A DNA stretch of 64,000 nucleotides from Atriophallophorus winterbourni (lineage: Eukaryota; Platyhelminthes; Trematoda; Plagiorchiida; Microphallidae), in contig JACCGJ010000688.1 in NCBI GenBank assembly GCA_013407085.1, positions 62,001 to 126,000 on the forward strand. The letters run 5' to 3'. The notes under the pieces are model-generated. The model was not told the DNA's origin, searched no databases, and worked only from the letters and a program-made list of their open reading frames with translations. How positions within the stretch are numbered: the first letter of the stretch is position 1; every line of letters starts with the position of its first letter. This document shows, in pieces, positions 1 through 10,095 of the stretch. Made by a program: the position numbers and the translations under genes.

Positions 1-32
1 CGTCAGCTATTGGAAATGGAAATGTCGCAATT
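1..32 (+). CDS. Possible DOCK exon truncated by window edge
   Basis: The first bases run open in frame 3 (SAIGNGNVAI) into a consensus donor (gtaagc). Phase 0 at this donor matches the phase-0 start of the next exon. The piece is too short for homology to decide, so this is a splice-context inference only. Confidence 0.35.
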
Positions 33-401
33 GTAAGCATATGACATTCACTCTTTTTATGTCTCTGAATTCCACGAATAATTGTCCAGACTTATCCCGT
101 CTCTGCTTATCGACCAACGACGACCTTGAGACAGCCTTTATTATTTCGGGGATTCGAAGTCTTTGGTACAAAAATAAGCAGTGTATTTATGCTAGATTTG
201 CAAATTAAAATAATATCCTAAAAATCTAATCTTTTCTAGAAATGAATTTTTCTCCGTTTCAAACAAACATGTAATCGGGTTATTTTTATTGGTTCGAAGG
301 GTTGCCCCCTAGCCGACCTGAGGTTATTTAGTGTACAACTTGGATAATGTTATATTCTCGGGTCGTTTATCCTGCACGCGTTTGTGAACAGTGACGCATA
401 C

Positions 402-580
402 AAGTAATATTTGTTGTGCTCGTATTCATTCGAGCCAAGCTTTGTGTTTGTTGTTAGATGATACCGCTCATCTAAACTGTTATCAGCAATACGTACCAGC
501 CAGAACTTGAACTGCTCTACGCTTTGCTGAACGTGTTGTTTAAGCTTGCGGAACACATTCACCCCGACCTTTGTCTTCAA
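402..580 (-). other. Antisense open stretch with splice-like borders
   Basis: Within the first DOCK intron, the - strand has aaatttttag followed by an open frame (KTKVGVNVFRKLKQHV, QFKFWLVRIADNSLDERYHL, LGSNEYEHNKYYL) and then gtatgc. The frame continues open past the possible donor to about 350. The protein looks non-random, but no family is recognised. It may be a retroelement relic or an exon of an antisense gene. Confidence 0.3.
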
Positions 581-694
581 CTAAAAATTTACGATAAATG
601 AATAACGTACAGGCGAAGAATGTATTGTGCTTGCTTTTTGTTTCTCGATCTGCTGGTGCTAATAAAATGCTATTCACCTTCTGTTCGGATTTAG

Positions 695-841
695 TCAGAG
701 CTGGAGTGTTGTCAACCGAATAGTCCCATATTCAAAGGAATTCTCGAGGTTTACATCGCCCTAATCTCCAACAACCCATCCGACCGTTTGGTTCAACATA
801 CCTTCGCTGCCCTACGCATGTTTATCAGGCGGTTCTCCAAG
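695..841 (+). CDS. DOCK: DOCK exon (helical region before DHR-2)
   Basis: 49 codons between a ttag acceptor and a gtcagt donor. The peptide contains SPIFKGILEVYIALISNN and LVQHTFAALRMFIRRFSK, matching the DOCK6/7 stretch just before the LCxxxLRHC motif. The start could also be a few bases further down (at the tcag of tttagtcag), but the phase and the downstream match favour this acceptor. Confidence 0.7.
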
Positions 842-1397
842 GTCAGTTATTCCTATCGATTCAGCATTAACCAAGTGTCATAATCCTCACTAGCTAATTT
901 AACAGTGTGTGCTCCACGCATTTGGCTTTATCATAACATTTTTGTTTGTGAAATTAGTGAAATCTATTATTAAAGTTTTCACCGTTGGAAAGTGGTTAAA
1001 AGATAAATTTCACATACAATCACCTCAAGGTCATTCAACCAAATACTCATACTCATTTCGAAGTTCTGTACTATGTTTTAAGACTGTTCCTAGTTTTCTA
1101 CTGTTGAATCCTACCGAAAAAATCTTAGTTTGAGTGTTCAAATGGTCAGAAAATATGCATTTGATTAATTGATATTGCCGTCGAATAGGCTTTCTAATAT
1201 CGTATTAACAAATGTTAAATTCCACACCGCAAATATTATTCAAGGCTACCTAATCTGGTTTGGTGCATAGAGTTTTATGCGTCTTGTTTGAAATCTAACC
1301 AAACATTATATGTTTTCCTACTACTGATAAAGTATTAAGTAGAAGATACTTGATAAAATATTATTTTGATGATACACTTTATCACATTGGTGCACAG
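842..1397 (+). other. DOCK intron, nothing recognised
   Basis: AT-rich intronic DNA with a short open frame that has no recognisable content. Confidence 0.6.
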
Positions 1398-1613
1398 ATT
1401 CTTTTCTCCGAGTCCACTGATATTCTGAATTCCTTGTGCATCGCTGCCTTCCGGTGTGCCAACGCCTCCGCGCCTCAATCAAAATCGACGGACTGCGCTA
1501 TATCCGAATGTATTATTTCCAATCAACTTGAAGCATGTGGATTTTTGTATCGTATATGGAAACTCAGCTACGAAACCTACGGCATCCCGGGGTTCCATCG
1601 TGCTCACTTACAG
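1398..1613 (+). CDS. DOCK: DOCK exon (helical region before DHR-2)
   Basis: 72 codons, acceptor tgcacag, donor gtttgt, phase 0 at both ends. It encodes SLCIAAFRCANAS, then LYRIWKLSYE and ends HRAHLQ, which aligns with LCxxxLRHCxSS...LYLLMRQNFE...VKMQ of DOCK6/7. The donor is not ideal (GTTTGT), but the downstream exon continues the homology directly. Confidence 0.75.
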
Positions 1614-1779
1614 GTTTGTCTCCCCAATTGTTTCCTTTGTTTTTTGTTCATGAATATTTTGATTTACCTATTTTTATAAAAACGATCAGTTTACATGGAT
1701 CACATTTCAATTTATTTCAATTCAGGCAGTGTGTCTTTTTTCAAGTGCCACTCAATCTGCAAATGCTATCTCTTTTAGC

Positions 1780-1900
1780 TACTGTAAATGGAGATTATTG
1801 CCTTTTCGTCATACCCGTGGATTGTTGTAAACCGTTTGTATTGTGTGTGTGATGGTAATGCATGCAAATCAGTGTTTTTATTCTATTTAACATGTCATGC
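1780..1900 (+). repeat. Fragment of hammerhead-unit family S
   Basis: The stretch gtgtgtgatggtaatgcatg followed by caaatcag and a T-rich segment matches the part found downstream of the family-S hammerhead at 5450-5520 and 49450-49480 (other strand). The ribozyme core itself is not preserved here. Confidence 0.4.
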
Positions 1901-2199
1901 CGATCTCTGTTTTGTTTACCGATCTGCGGTTCTGTAAAGTATGTATTTCTATTTTCCTTCGCTGTTTGTGCGCCTCCTTTTCCCTTAAAACACAAAAAAT
2001 TATATCATCGAATGAGACCTTTTGTATGATTGTGAATTGTTGAAAGAGCCTCGCTTATTATATTCTTTTATATAGAACATTAGAAATTTTGGAAAGACTA
2101 TTAGTTACGGTCTCGAGTTGTCTGTGCCTTGTGATGGTTAGACTACGACGGTTTGAGTCGTCTCCAAAAGAATCTGTTTAGGAAATCGGTGCCCCTGTA

Positions 2200-2450
2200 T
2201 CCGTGAAACATGACCCAGCAAGCGTAGCCTGTGCATCCATTGTCCAAAACATAAAGCATACTTGGAAGATGAGAAACTACTCTCCCCTGGTGGTCGTAGA
2301 TCACGCAGTCAGCATGCAACGGACATCGATCGCTTCGTTTGTGATTGTTCCTGCGGAATAGAAGCGTTTAGTCATTAGACACGCGGTGGGACATAAAACC
2401 ATCTTGCGCTTGTGATGTACATCCATGGTCGACATTGACCGAAGGAGGCA
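2200..2450 (+). mobile_element. 3' relic of non-LTR retrotransposon 'LINE-X'
   Basis: Ends with tgtgatgtacatccatggtc, gacattgaccgaaggagg, the same terminal block as at 24600-24636 and 28844-28880. The upstream part is heavily decayed. It sits in the DOCK intron just before the DHR-2 start exon. Confidence 0.5.
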
Positions 2451-2631
2451 AACGATTAAAACGCAAATGAAGTTCACACAACTTGAGCATTCTTCTATAC
2501 CTCATACAACGTTGTGTTATTACTTCATGTCTTACCCCTCACCACACACAGTTGTGATGACTTAAATTGACGCGTTGTTTTGGTCTCATTTCGAAAATTC
2601 ATCATAATCGAACACGTTATTCTTCTCACAG

Positions 2632-2927
2632 ACCATCATCGCTGCCTCGAAATTGGTCAGCGAGATTAGCCCCGAGTTCGAGTCCATACTCACGTTACTC
2701 CATCAGCTGGTCGATTGGGACATGCGTCAGGGTTCTGGATCCCGCTTCTGGAGTGCGGCAAGCACACAGCACACGTTCCTCGATGCGTGCAATGACCTTA
2801 TCGATCGGATCCGCACGGTGGTCACCTCCACGGTTGAAATGCGTCAGCACAGTGATGACCCTGAGCGGTTGATTGATTTGCACTACCGACTGGCTAGGTC
2901 ATACAGTAGCAACCCTGCTCTCCGCCG
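2632..2927 (+). CDS. DOCK: DOCK exon, start of DHR-2 region
   Basis: Acceptor ttctcacag, donor gtaagt. The peptide runs from TIIAASKLVSEI to LIDLHYRLARSYSSNPALR. The DPE-LIDL-YRLA-Y-xxPxLR motif is the classical entry to DHR-2 lobe A. The exon ends after two bases of an Arg codon, completed by the next exon. A second frame open across part of this stretch is only a shadow. Confidence 0.9.
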
Positions 2928-3001
2928 GTAAGTTATCACCGAATGTTTGGTCATATGCGCTCGATTGTTCCTTGACACTATCCGTTGTGCATTGTTTACA
3001 G

Positions 3002-3114
3002 CACGTGGTTGGAAGAGCTCGCGAAGCTGCATATGAGTACAAAAAGTCTGGCTGAGCTGGCGATGACGAAAATCCATATCGCAGCGATGATGGCGGAATA
3101 TCTCAAGGGGCGAG
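3002..3114 (+). CDS. DOCK: DOCK exon, DHR-2 lobe A
   Basis: Begins with the base that completes the split Arg codon after the acceptor ttgtttacag, and ends phase 1 before gtgggt. It encodes TWLEELAKLH...MTKIHIAAMMAEYLKGRG. TWL-x(2)-(L/M)-A-x-(L/I)-H and AA-VAEYL are hallmark DOCK residues. The intron before it is only 74 bp, the intron after it is 4.2 kb. Confidence 0.9.
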
Positions 3115-3290
3115 GTGGGTCGGAGCCTATATTTTGTTATACGTGCCTCTTCAATTCCTATCCGTCTGTCTTGTTCACTTCACGATCCGTTTCTCTTTCA
3201 TCTGTTTGTGATGTTAACTCCAGCTAGATACTGACAATTCTCTCCGTGGTGCACTTAAATATCTGTATGTTGGTATATTACACCTGACAG

Positions 3291-3395
3291 TATCTCAGCC
3301 CACGTGCAGTCTCTGACTGTACGTCACTTTGCCTGGATCAGGCTTGTGCTTCCATATCACACCTATTACACCGATATGCAATCATAAAGTACAAC
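3291..3395 (+). repeat. Family-A short repeat
   Basis: Carries the family core: cagtatct-agcccacgtgcagt, ctctgactgt, actttgcctggatcaggctt. At least ten copies occur in the first 30 kb in both orientations. Confidence 0.7.
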
Positions 3396-3480
3396 AAACG
3401 GGGGGTAAGTTGATTTGATACCGGGAGTGATCTGTATGCGTAAACAAGCTGGACTCTCACTGCTATTTTCATTTCACATC

Positions 3481-3712
3481 TGTCTAGACCTGGGCAAGCT
3501 GACAGTATCTTAGACCATGTGCAGTCTCTGACTGTGCGGCAGTTTGCCTACATCAGGCTTGTCGTTTCATACATACCTATCAGCAAATACAATCCACAAA
3601 ACAACGAGTATGTATGTATGTATGAAAGCACAAGCCTGATTCAGGCAAAGTGCCGCACAGTCAAATACTGCACGTGGGCTAAGATACTGTCAGGTTGCCC
3701 AGACCTAGACCG
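3481..3712. repeat. Inverted pair of family-A repeats (hairpin)
   Basis: A + copy (tgtctagacctgggcaagct ... catacatac) and a - copy (gtatgtatgaaagcacaagc ... cccagacctagac) face each other around a spacer of roughly 40 bp. Arms of about 90 bp are nearly 90 percent complementary by eye, so transcribed RNA could form a long hairpin. A further family-A flanking block follows to about 3830. Confidence 0.8.
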
Positions 3713-3850
3713 ATATGAGGGGGAAATAGAAATTCTAGTGAGACTCCAGCGTGTACTCGCATGCAGCTCACTACCGTTGGCCAATCAATTCAGCACGATG
3801 TTAGCCGCACAGCACAGAAATGCTGCACGATTGCACATTGGTGCAGAACA
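3713..3850 (-). repeat. Family-A distal segment
   Basis: Contains gtgagactccagcgtgtact, ggccaatcaattcagcacg and gttagccgcacagcac, which recur (in either orientation) at 9395-9470, 15690-15790, 18655-18710 and 25735-25805. The full family-A element is therefore about 300 bp. Confidence 0.6.
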
Positions 3851-4417
3851 AAACAACCAGGTCGATACCTGTGTTTGTATCATATTCGCATTCGTGTTCT
3901 CATTGCGACTCAGGTGGCAGTTCGATGTGCATGCGAAGGCGGTTCTTTCAGCTTTTTCTTTTACAGCTTCTTACCGATATTTTGTTCACTTTTACGTTTT
4001 CATTTTAATCCTCAATTCTGCAAACTCACTGTTTGTCTCGAATTCTCTTTCTATGAATTGTGTGCAATTCTTTCAGCTGACTTCCCTTTTAATCCGGCAA
4101 TTAAGCCAGTTTCTATTCGATGCTCTCAGTGCCAGTATTAAATCACGGGCCTCGTTTTTAGTCTTCCTGTTCTCTCCTAAGCAAGGTTTGGTCTGATGAA
4201 AAATCTTTTCTTTTGCTCAATGCTTACAGGAATGTGTTTGTGTAACGCGTCTTAGCACGGCCTTCATTTCAATTGTTTAGATTTCGGTCGATCAAGTTAA
4301 TACAGGCGCATCTTGCTGGCGAAGTTTGGAGAATTTTTAGTTTATATTTGCGACTACTCATCCGTGCCAAGCCCATCGAACGATTCACAAAGTTGATCAC
4401 GACGGTCCATAATGGAA

Positions 4418-4462
4418 GCACTGGACTCGAGTTTCGCTCTTATTTGAGCTCATCAGCAGTGC
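4418..4462 (-). ncRNA. Hammerhead ribozyme, canonical type I
   Basis: Read 5' to 3' on the - strand: stem I GCACUG; core CUGAUGA; stem II GCUC-AAAUAA-GAGC; core GAAA; stem III formed by ACUC/GAGU; cleavage base C (GUC); stem I return CAGUGC. All three helices pair perfectly and every core residue fits the consensus. Predicted cleavage is 3' of the GUC, which would release the RNA downstream of the SINE head. Confidence 0.92.
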
Positions 4463-4470
4463 ATATCCTC

Positions 4471-4543
4471 CGCTTCGGGTGGGACTCGAACCCCCGACCA
4501 TCACAATTGTAGTCCCATGCCTTAACGACTTGGGCTACCGTCC
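4471..4543 (-). promoter_or_regulatory. tRNA-like head with pol III A and B boxes
   Basis: On the - strand: ggacggtagcccaagtcgtt aaggc (A-box TRGCNNAAGNNG-type) and, 30 nt on, gggggttcgagtccc, a perfect B-box GGTTCGANTCC. The acceptor arms do not pair fully, so this is a tRNA-derived promoter, not a functional tRNA. Confidence 0.75.
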
Positions 4544-4984
4544 ACCGTTTGACCGATCCCAATTAAGCGTTTATGAACTGTTCTCCAGACTGGCACATTT
4601 GAGTAGCTTTGTTTGCCCGACCAGTTCAGAAGGAGCCAGCAACATCTGTTGTGGTCGCCCAACCGAACAGATCTCCGTGTCAACTTGCTGGCCACAAATC
4701 TGCACTGAACGATTAATAATTCACGACACAATTGATCTGGACGTTTGTTTTCGCTTCAACCGTGCAGATATTCATTGCGTAGGCTTCATTGGCGAATCCT
4801 AAAGGCAACCGAGATTGTTGTTCAACTATGAACATGACCTAGTTGTCAATCAGAGGCCATTTTCAAAATGTGCACCATTTTAGCAATCATTCAGTCACAT
4901 TCCCGCATTCTGCCTAAAACAGCTGGTTTACTACCAGCAACTAAACTGGACGCCAAAAATATTCATTTCCCTACATTTCTATCA

Positions 4985-5035
4985 CACACACCCCACGGCT
5001 GGTTTCGTGCTGTTTGCACTCACCAGGTAGTGTTA
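4985..5035 (-). ncRNA. Degenerate hammerhead, family S
   Basis: Same layout as the intact family-S ribozyme (stem II GUGC-AAACA-GCAC, then GAAAC) but the core reads CUGGUGA and stem III is changed (CCAGCC). Probably inactive. Confidence 0.6.
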
Positions 5036-5384
5036 TGATGGATGTATCGTCGATATTGCAGCAGAGACTGTCGTTGCGTTCTAGCAATCTATGCGTTTTC
5101 CTTAACCCAACAGCGAGGAAAAACAGAACAAGACCGGAATGGAATGTTGATCAGGATTCCAAGGTCCAAGCGCCCAGTATGTGTGTTTGGACCGTGGACA
5201 TGCTTTGTATTTATATGGTAACCACAGAGCGATCGTGTGAGTGTACATCATAATCGTGGGAAGGTGTATAGTGGGAACGACGGATGTTGGTTGTCATGGG
5301 CGAGTCAGACACTTTGAATTTTAATGAACATGGGGTTTGTTGCCGAGGTACAACATGACTCACTCGACAACAATTTTTCCTCCG

Positions 5385-5600
5385 TTGCAAACTCGTTAGG
5401 AGGGTGCCCTCCTAGCAGGTAGGGACAGTAAAATTAGGATCTGCATGCCGACGAAACCGGTCGTGGGGTGTGTGTGATGGCGATGCATGCAAATGAATAT
5501 TTTTGTTGATCGCTATGGATTTAACCCCATTAAACATGTGTTTGGAGACGCGTGATTGAACAGGTTAGTCGTACCAGCCTTATCCAACAGTGATAAACCG
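5385..5600 (+). repeat. Family-S unit with internal inversion
   Basis: Left part is the reverse of the ribozyme 5' half (caggtagggacagtaa). It switches at about 5440 to the forward 3' half (acgaaaccggtcgtggggtg) and continues with the unit body to ccttatccaacagtg. Opposed halves of one unit suggest a twin-priming inversion during insertion. Confidence 0.6.
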
Positions 5601-5729
5601 GACGCCGTTTAGGTTTTAAATCGATTTGGCCCAGTTTCTTCTATTCGGCGTTCGAGTTAAAGCCCTTTTCCATCCGCATAGCATGTGATATTGGATGCGC
5701 TATCTCGACAACTCGTGTGTCAATTATAA

Positions 5730-6860
5730 TTGGGCATCAATTCTTCTGCTGTTCGATTTTTCCTGTTCTATCTAATTTTGTACTTGATGCTATTAACGAG
5801 TTATGCAGCGAAGGAACCCCCAAGTTTCGGAGTTCACCTTCTGCCAGACGACAAGTTTCTTGATTTGGACTGTGCTGATGATATAGTTCTAACGTTCGAC
5901 TCGTACACAGATGCTCAGGTCATTTTACGGAAGCTAACTAGTATTGTGTTTGCATTGGGAAACCGTTTTGCATTGCCCTAGTGCAATGTTATGCTGCAGG
6001 ACATTGATTAATCAAACAGTGCTTTATTGCTTGTCAAAAGCCGCTTGAAACTGTAGATACTTATACATATCTTTATTGTTGTATCAATAACGCTGCATTG
6101 TTAGATTCCTGCATGCCTTTCTAAGACGACCGTAGCATTCCGCAACCTTAGTCACCTCTCTCTGTGAAAGGACTGTCTTTATTACTAAAAGGTGGGGGCT
6201 ACAAAGAGGCTGTATGGGTGCAAAACCTGGACATTCAGCATCTCAACGTATTAGACCACCAATGTCCCCGCATAATTTTAGGAGTTGGTTGTTACTGTCG
6301 CTCTCTATTATAAGCTCTTTCGTAGTAATGTTGACGTAGAGAAGCAGAGCAATCTGCACGTGTTAGGGTGGTTGGCACGGATGCCGGACCACTAACTGCC
6401 GAAACGAATTCTTTTTACGACACCACATCTCGGTTTGCGTAGGTCGCCTAGTGGTCAAACCATCACATCACATCGATAGCTAAAGCCCTAAATAGTAACC
6501 TTTCCAGCGTCGGCACTGCCTGTTTTCCGAGCTGAGGCTAGTTACCATTGTGGTTGTCTCGAAACCGTGTTCAAAGGCAGTCTTGCGGTGTTTATTGAAT
6601 TTTGCATCTTGTTATAAGGAGTGACGCGGAAAGCTCTAATCGTTACGGAAACTTGATCTAAAGCATGTTCCATTTGACGCGTAGGTACCTCATCCCAGTT
6701 TGTTTGTGCTTACTCTTCTATAAATTCTGTAGCTGTCAACTCCCGTCATTCCTCATATGTTTATTTTTCTTTTTTCATGGTTGTATATCAGTTAAGCATC
6801 TTGTACATTTTACTTATGATGATGATGATAATGACGAGGACAAAATCTTCGTAATTGTTA
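5730..6860 (+). mobile_element. Decayed RTE-like LINE 3' region
   Basis: Translates as an RT relic with DLDCADDIVL (the catalytic YADD box with C for Y), then pieces with the GVNVDVEKQ- and LGWLARMPDH-like end that match the better copy at 34060-34800. It finishes in a tatgatgatgatgat tail near 6830, a tail type usual for RTE elements. Numerous stops and frameshifts; not functional. Confidence 0.65.
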
Positions 6861-6889
6861 CTATTTCTATTTCCTCTCTCATATTTATT

Positions 6890-6968
6890 GAGGCCTGGGT
6901 AACCTGGCATTATCTTAGCCCACGTGCAGTCTCTGACTGTGCGGCACTTTGCCTGGACCAGGCTTGTA
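6890..6968 (+). repeat. Family-A short repeat
   Basis: Contains gcctgggtaacctggcatta, tcttagcccacgtgcagtct and gcctggaccaggcttg, following the TGATGA tail of the RTE relic. Confidence 0.7.
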
Positions 6969-7302
6969 CCAATTGTTTCTATCTATATACAAATGATCTA
7001 TATTGGTTATTTTGAGAAATGCAAAACGTTATCCATGCTCTTAGCATAAAACGTTTCACACTGTGTACTCCTCTGTGTTTTTATTTACTGATTTACACTA
7101 AATGTGTCTGCTGTACAGAAAATCTATCGAGTAAGTTCGCATCTGGTTGTTGTTCCATCGGCTTTGATTTGCGGCTTCGTGTTGTGTTCCACTGTCCTCA
7201 TTGCTTTGCCCTGGATCCTGCTGTTCATGTGCCTGATTTCCCGATGGCCTGTCTTTGTTCGCTTGTTCGCTTTCTCTGCTTGACTGTGTCGTTTGCTTCC
7301 AG

Positions 7303-7412
7303 GTGAATTTCCCCAGGGATTGATCGCTTTCGGTATGATTTCGTCCAACATTTGTCACGAGGAACTTCCGTTGCACGGCGAAGCGATTGCGATGGAGATT
7401 CCCTATGGTCAA
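7303..7412 (+). CDS. DOCK: DOCK exon, DOCK-C specific segment
   Basis: Completes a Gly codon after the acceptor gtttgcttccag and ends phase 0 before gtaagt. The peptide GEFPQGLIAFGMISSNICHE aligns with the LPVGCVTFQNISSNVLEE segment of DOCK7. This segment separates DOCK6/7/8 from the DOCK-A, -B and -D groups and is the main reason for the subfamily call. Confidence 0.88.
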
Positions 7413-7433
7413 GTAAGTGTAATTTTGTTTTCG

Positions 7434-7456
7434 TTTGTGTGTGTGTGTGTGTGTGA
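7434..7456 (+). repeat. (GT)n microsatellite
   Basis: About 11 GT units, 20 bases beyond a DOCK donor. Simple repeat only. Confidence 0.9.
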
Positions 7457-7879
7457 AGACATTCGTTTTTTTCATTGGTTCTCCTGTATTTCACTACCCT
7501 CTTGAAATCCTTTCCGTGGGGGGGGATTATACATTATATTCGATGATTGCCTTTCATGCTTGCATGTGAAAATTTGAGTATGTCAACGTTACAAGCTATA
7601 TTCATTACTTTTTGCTTTAATGAGCACTACTTGGGTGAGATGAATAAATCGGTTTCCAAATTTTGTCACTTCCTGTGCATTCGGTCGAAGCTGGTGCAAA
7701 TGCGCTCACTGCATGTTCTACTCATCCCTGGTTTCCTGTAAGAAACTCGTTTGGTGTACAAGTGCATGTGATATGAGCACTCTTAAACTAGCCATTTACA
7801 TTGATTCGATTGGTTTACTTGGATCCACTCTGTGGATGAGTCATCCACACATTGGCTTCGTCAATCTGATTGTATGTAT

Positions 7880-7992
7880 GAATTGTATGAAAGCACAAGC
7901 CTAATCGAGGCAAAGTGCCGCACAGTCAGAGACTGCACGTGGGCTAAGATACTGTCAGGTTACCCAGGCTTAGACAGATATGAGGGGGAAAT
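7880..7992 (-). repeat. Family-A short repeat
   Basis: Reverse orientation copy (gaaagcacaagcctaatcg ... gtcaggttacccaggcttag). Confidence 0.7.
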
Positions 7993-8004
7993 AGAAATCG
8001 AAAT

Positions 8005-8262
8005 GGTTACCATGGCATTCAAGTACAACTTTGTTTACCACTTAACCACTGTTTCAATTCTCACTAAACCCAATCTTATTGTCTCCATCGGATGACGGCA
8101 AACAGCCAGAAACCGATTGTGGTATGTTACTGCGGGAGGGTGTGAGAGCAACACATGGCATTTCTCATTCTTGAGCGCTTGACCAGTAATCACTGTGTGA
8201 TTTGGTGTTTCAACAATGTGATTCGTTCTATGAACCCTATCAAACAGTTTTTTAAATCTTAC
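8005..8262 (+). mobile_element. Circularly permuted 240-bp hammerhead unit (family E)
   Basis: Starts at tggcattcaagtacaacttt, passes through a ribozyme-like stretch, then the palindromic segment near cgaatcac/gtgattc and ends at gaaccctatcaaacag, the point where the next unit would begin. It is close to one unit length but permuted relative to the ribozyme, as expected if a circle or multimer was copied. The core reads CGGAUGA instead of CUGAUGA, so cleavage is probably lost. Confidence 0.6.
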
Positions 8263-8294
8263 CTTGCTTAACCCCAATAGTTCTGCACTTTACA

Positions 8295-8578
8295 CATGTA
8301 AGTCATCGTGTCAAACGACGATGATCGTGTTCACTTGTATCAGATTGGTATGAATATAAATGGACCACCGATCCTACATGAATTGAACCTGCTTAGGCTT
8401 ATTCTAGGCTGTTTATTGGTAAGCTCAAAACAGAGTTGGTGGGTGGAATGCTGTCTGCTCATTTTCCCGACCATCACCGTTGGTCTGACGATACTTCCGT
8501 ATCAAACGCGAAACGTTACCGAGAAACTACTCTAACCGATTTCACGAACGCTCGCAAACATGTTCCAATCGATTGCTC
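8295..8578 (+). mobile_element. Penelope-like element terminal fragment
   Basis: Decayed copy of the PLE 3' tail (gtgttcacttgtatcagatt, ctaggctgtttattggtaag, gttggtgggtggaa) ending in a hammerhead-like stretch with CUGACGA and GAAACGUUACC and then ctctaaccgatt and tgttccaatcgattgc. Stem II of the ribozyme is no longer paired. Confidence 0.6.
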
Positions 8579-8643
8579 ATTTCCTGGTTTTTGCAAAATA
8601 AAATAATCGAAACCTCATGCAGGTCACTCTTCTTCTCTTTCAG

Positions 8644-8883
8644 GACGACCTTCTGATCGACATTAGTGAAGCTGCCGCGACGTTGGAAGCTGCCGGGTTC
8701 TTTGAAGCCGTGCACCCAGTCTACTCTTTGATTATCCCGGTCTATCAGAAGCGGCAAGATTATGAGTCCCTCTCACAAATCTACCACCACATTGGGCGCG
8801 CCTACGAAAAGATCGTTCAAGCGGAATTGCGCACCGCTCAGCGCTTATTCGCTGTCTATTTTCGTGTCACATTCTACGGACCT
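8644..8883 (+). CDS. DOCK: DOCK exon, DHR-2 central helices
   Basis: 80 codons, acceptor ctctttcag, donor gtaaga, phase 0 at both ends. It encodes a helix rich in Ala (ISEAAATLEAAGFFEAVHPVY), then LIIPVYQKRQDYESLSQIYHH, and ends FAVYFRVTFYGP. YFRVxFYG is invariant in DHR-2 domains. Confidence 0.93.
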
Positions 8884-9174
8884 GTAAGAGTTGCAACCAG
8901 TTTTATTTGCAGGACAGCACTCGTTTTTTGTGTGTGTTAATTTTCACATCACCGGCAGTTGTTGTGTGTTCCACTTATGCTGCCAACCTGTCCACTAATT
9001 GTGTGCGTTTTGTCGAACAGTTTGCGGTTTTGCCCAGATGTCGTGTGATTTTGATGATGCGGGGGTCGATGCGAAAACCAGTCACTCCTTTTGGTTATTG
9101 ATCGATTTTGTTTTTAGCATTTTGTCCTCACAGGTGTTAAGCGTTGATCGACTAATCAAAGCTCACTGGATCTA

Positions 9175-9235
9175 AACTTGCTGTGATAACGACAAACAGC
9201 CAGGAGACAGTTGCGGAGTGTAAGTCTGGGTGATG
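9175..9235 (+). repeat. Degenerate hammerhead-unit (family E) fragment
   Basis: gtgataacgacaaacagccag is recognisable as the ribozyme region, but both core boxes are mutated. Confidence 0.4.
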
Positions 9236-9379
9236 CGATCAACATGAATCCACTCACAAATTTCCAGATCATCTCGTCAGCTGTTTAGGATGCTTCCAAA
9301 TTTACCCTAATTGGCTATCGGTTCGCGTAAGGTAACTGCGTTTACCACTATCATTCTCCCATGCTCGGATTCGCTATCG

Positions 9380-9575
9380 TGTGGTACTTCTGTGCTGCGC
9401 AGCTAACATCGTGTTAAGTTAAGTTGCCACCGGTAAAGAAATACGCTGGAGTCACATTTCCCGTTCTATTATCACTTGTAACACCTGTCTAGGCCTGGAG
9501 AACCTGATACTATCTTAACCCACGTACAGTCTGAGTGTGCGGTCCTTTACGGCTTGTGTTTTCATACATCACTCT
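9380..9575 (+). repeat. Family-A repeat
   Basis: Both parts of the family are present: the ctgtgctgcgcagctaacat ... cgctggagtcac segment and the tgtctaggcctggagaacct core. Confidence 0.65.
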
Positions 9576-9606
9576 CGGCTTGGAGATGATTTGTACGATG
9601 CTTCCG

Positions 9607-10095
9607 CGTCTCATGCGTCTCAAATAGCCTCTGATAATAAAGTCCAGCTTCTGGCCTGCACGAGTGGCTCTCCGAGCCCGGCAGAACTGCTTCTACCAAC
9701 AAGAGAAGGATCGAGGGCGAGTGACTGGCGTCTGAAAACCAGTTTGCTTCGGGCAGATGTAGCTCGTTACCTGGGAGGGCATTTCATCTAAGGGAAGGAA
9801 AACCCTGATTTTCAACCTCCGCTGCCTTGCGGGATACTCGATCGCGGGAACGGCTTCGGGATAAAACCCAGAGGAAAAATCTGGAACAGAGTTTCGTAGA
9901 CGGTTAGTTGGTGCAAACCAGTTCTTTCTGGCAACTCCCCGCTGCCTTGCAGGTCGCACTTGGTTGTGCAAAGGCTGACTCGAACAAACGCCGAGTGGTG
10001 CTGAGGACGCCGCTTTGTACCCAAATTCCCAAGAATCTTCATTGAAGCCGACTCATCCTCCAGGAGGAGATAGTCGCACAAAAGTAAAGTAAAGT
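9607..10095 (+). mobile_element. Family-B retroposon, 5'-truncated, with TSD
   Basis: About 490 bp of the family seen complete at 17973-18505. It starts inside the unit (cgtctcatgcgtctcaaata) and ends in an aaagtaaagtaaagt tail. The 9-mer ATGCTTCCG lies on both sides (9598-9606 and 10096-10104), so this is a target-primed insertion with a 5' truncation. No coding capacity recognised. Confidence 0.75.

Larger units (their letters stand above)
4260..4545 (-). mobile_element. tRNA-headed SINE with hammerhead ribozyme (Sm-alpha-like)
   Basis: On the - strand a tRNA-like head (4543-4471) is followed directly by a canonical hammerhead (4462-4418) and then by a body of uncertain end. This is the architecture described for schistosome Sm-alpha elements: an internal RNA polymerase III promoter driving a short RNA with a self-cleaving motif. 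The 3' limit is not defined, and I saw no clear target duplication. Confidence 0.75.

Noticed and set aside
2567..2872. 101-residue open frame overlapping the DOCK exon
   Set aside because: Different frame from the DHR-2 homology; shadow of the real exon.
4471..4543. Functional tRNA gene
   Set aside because: B-box and A-box are good, but the acceptor arms do not pair and the segment continues straight into a SINE body with a ribozyme.
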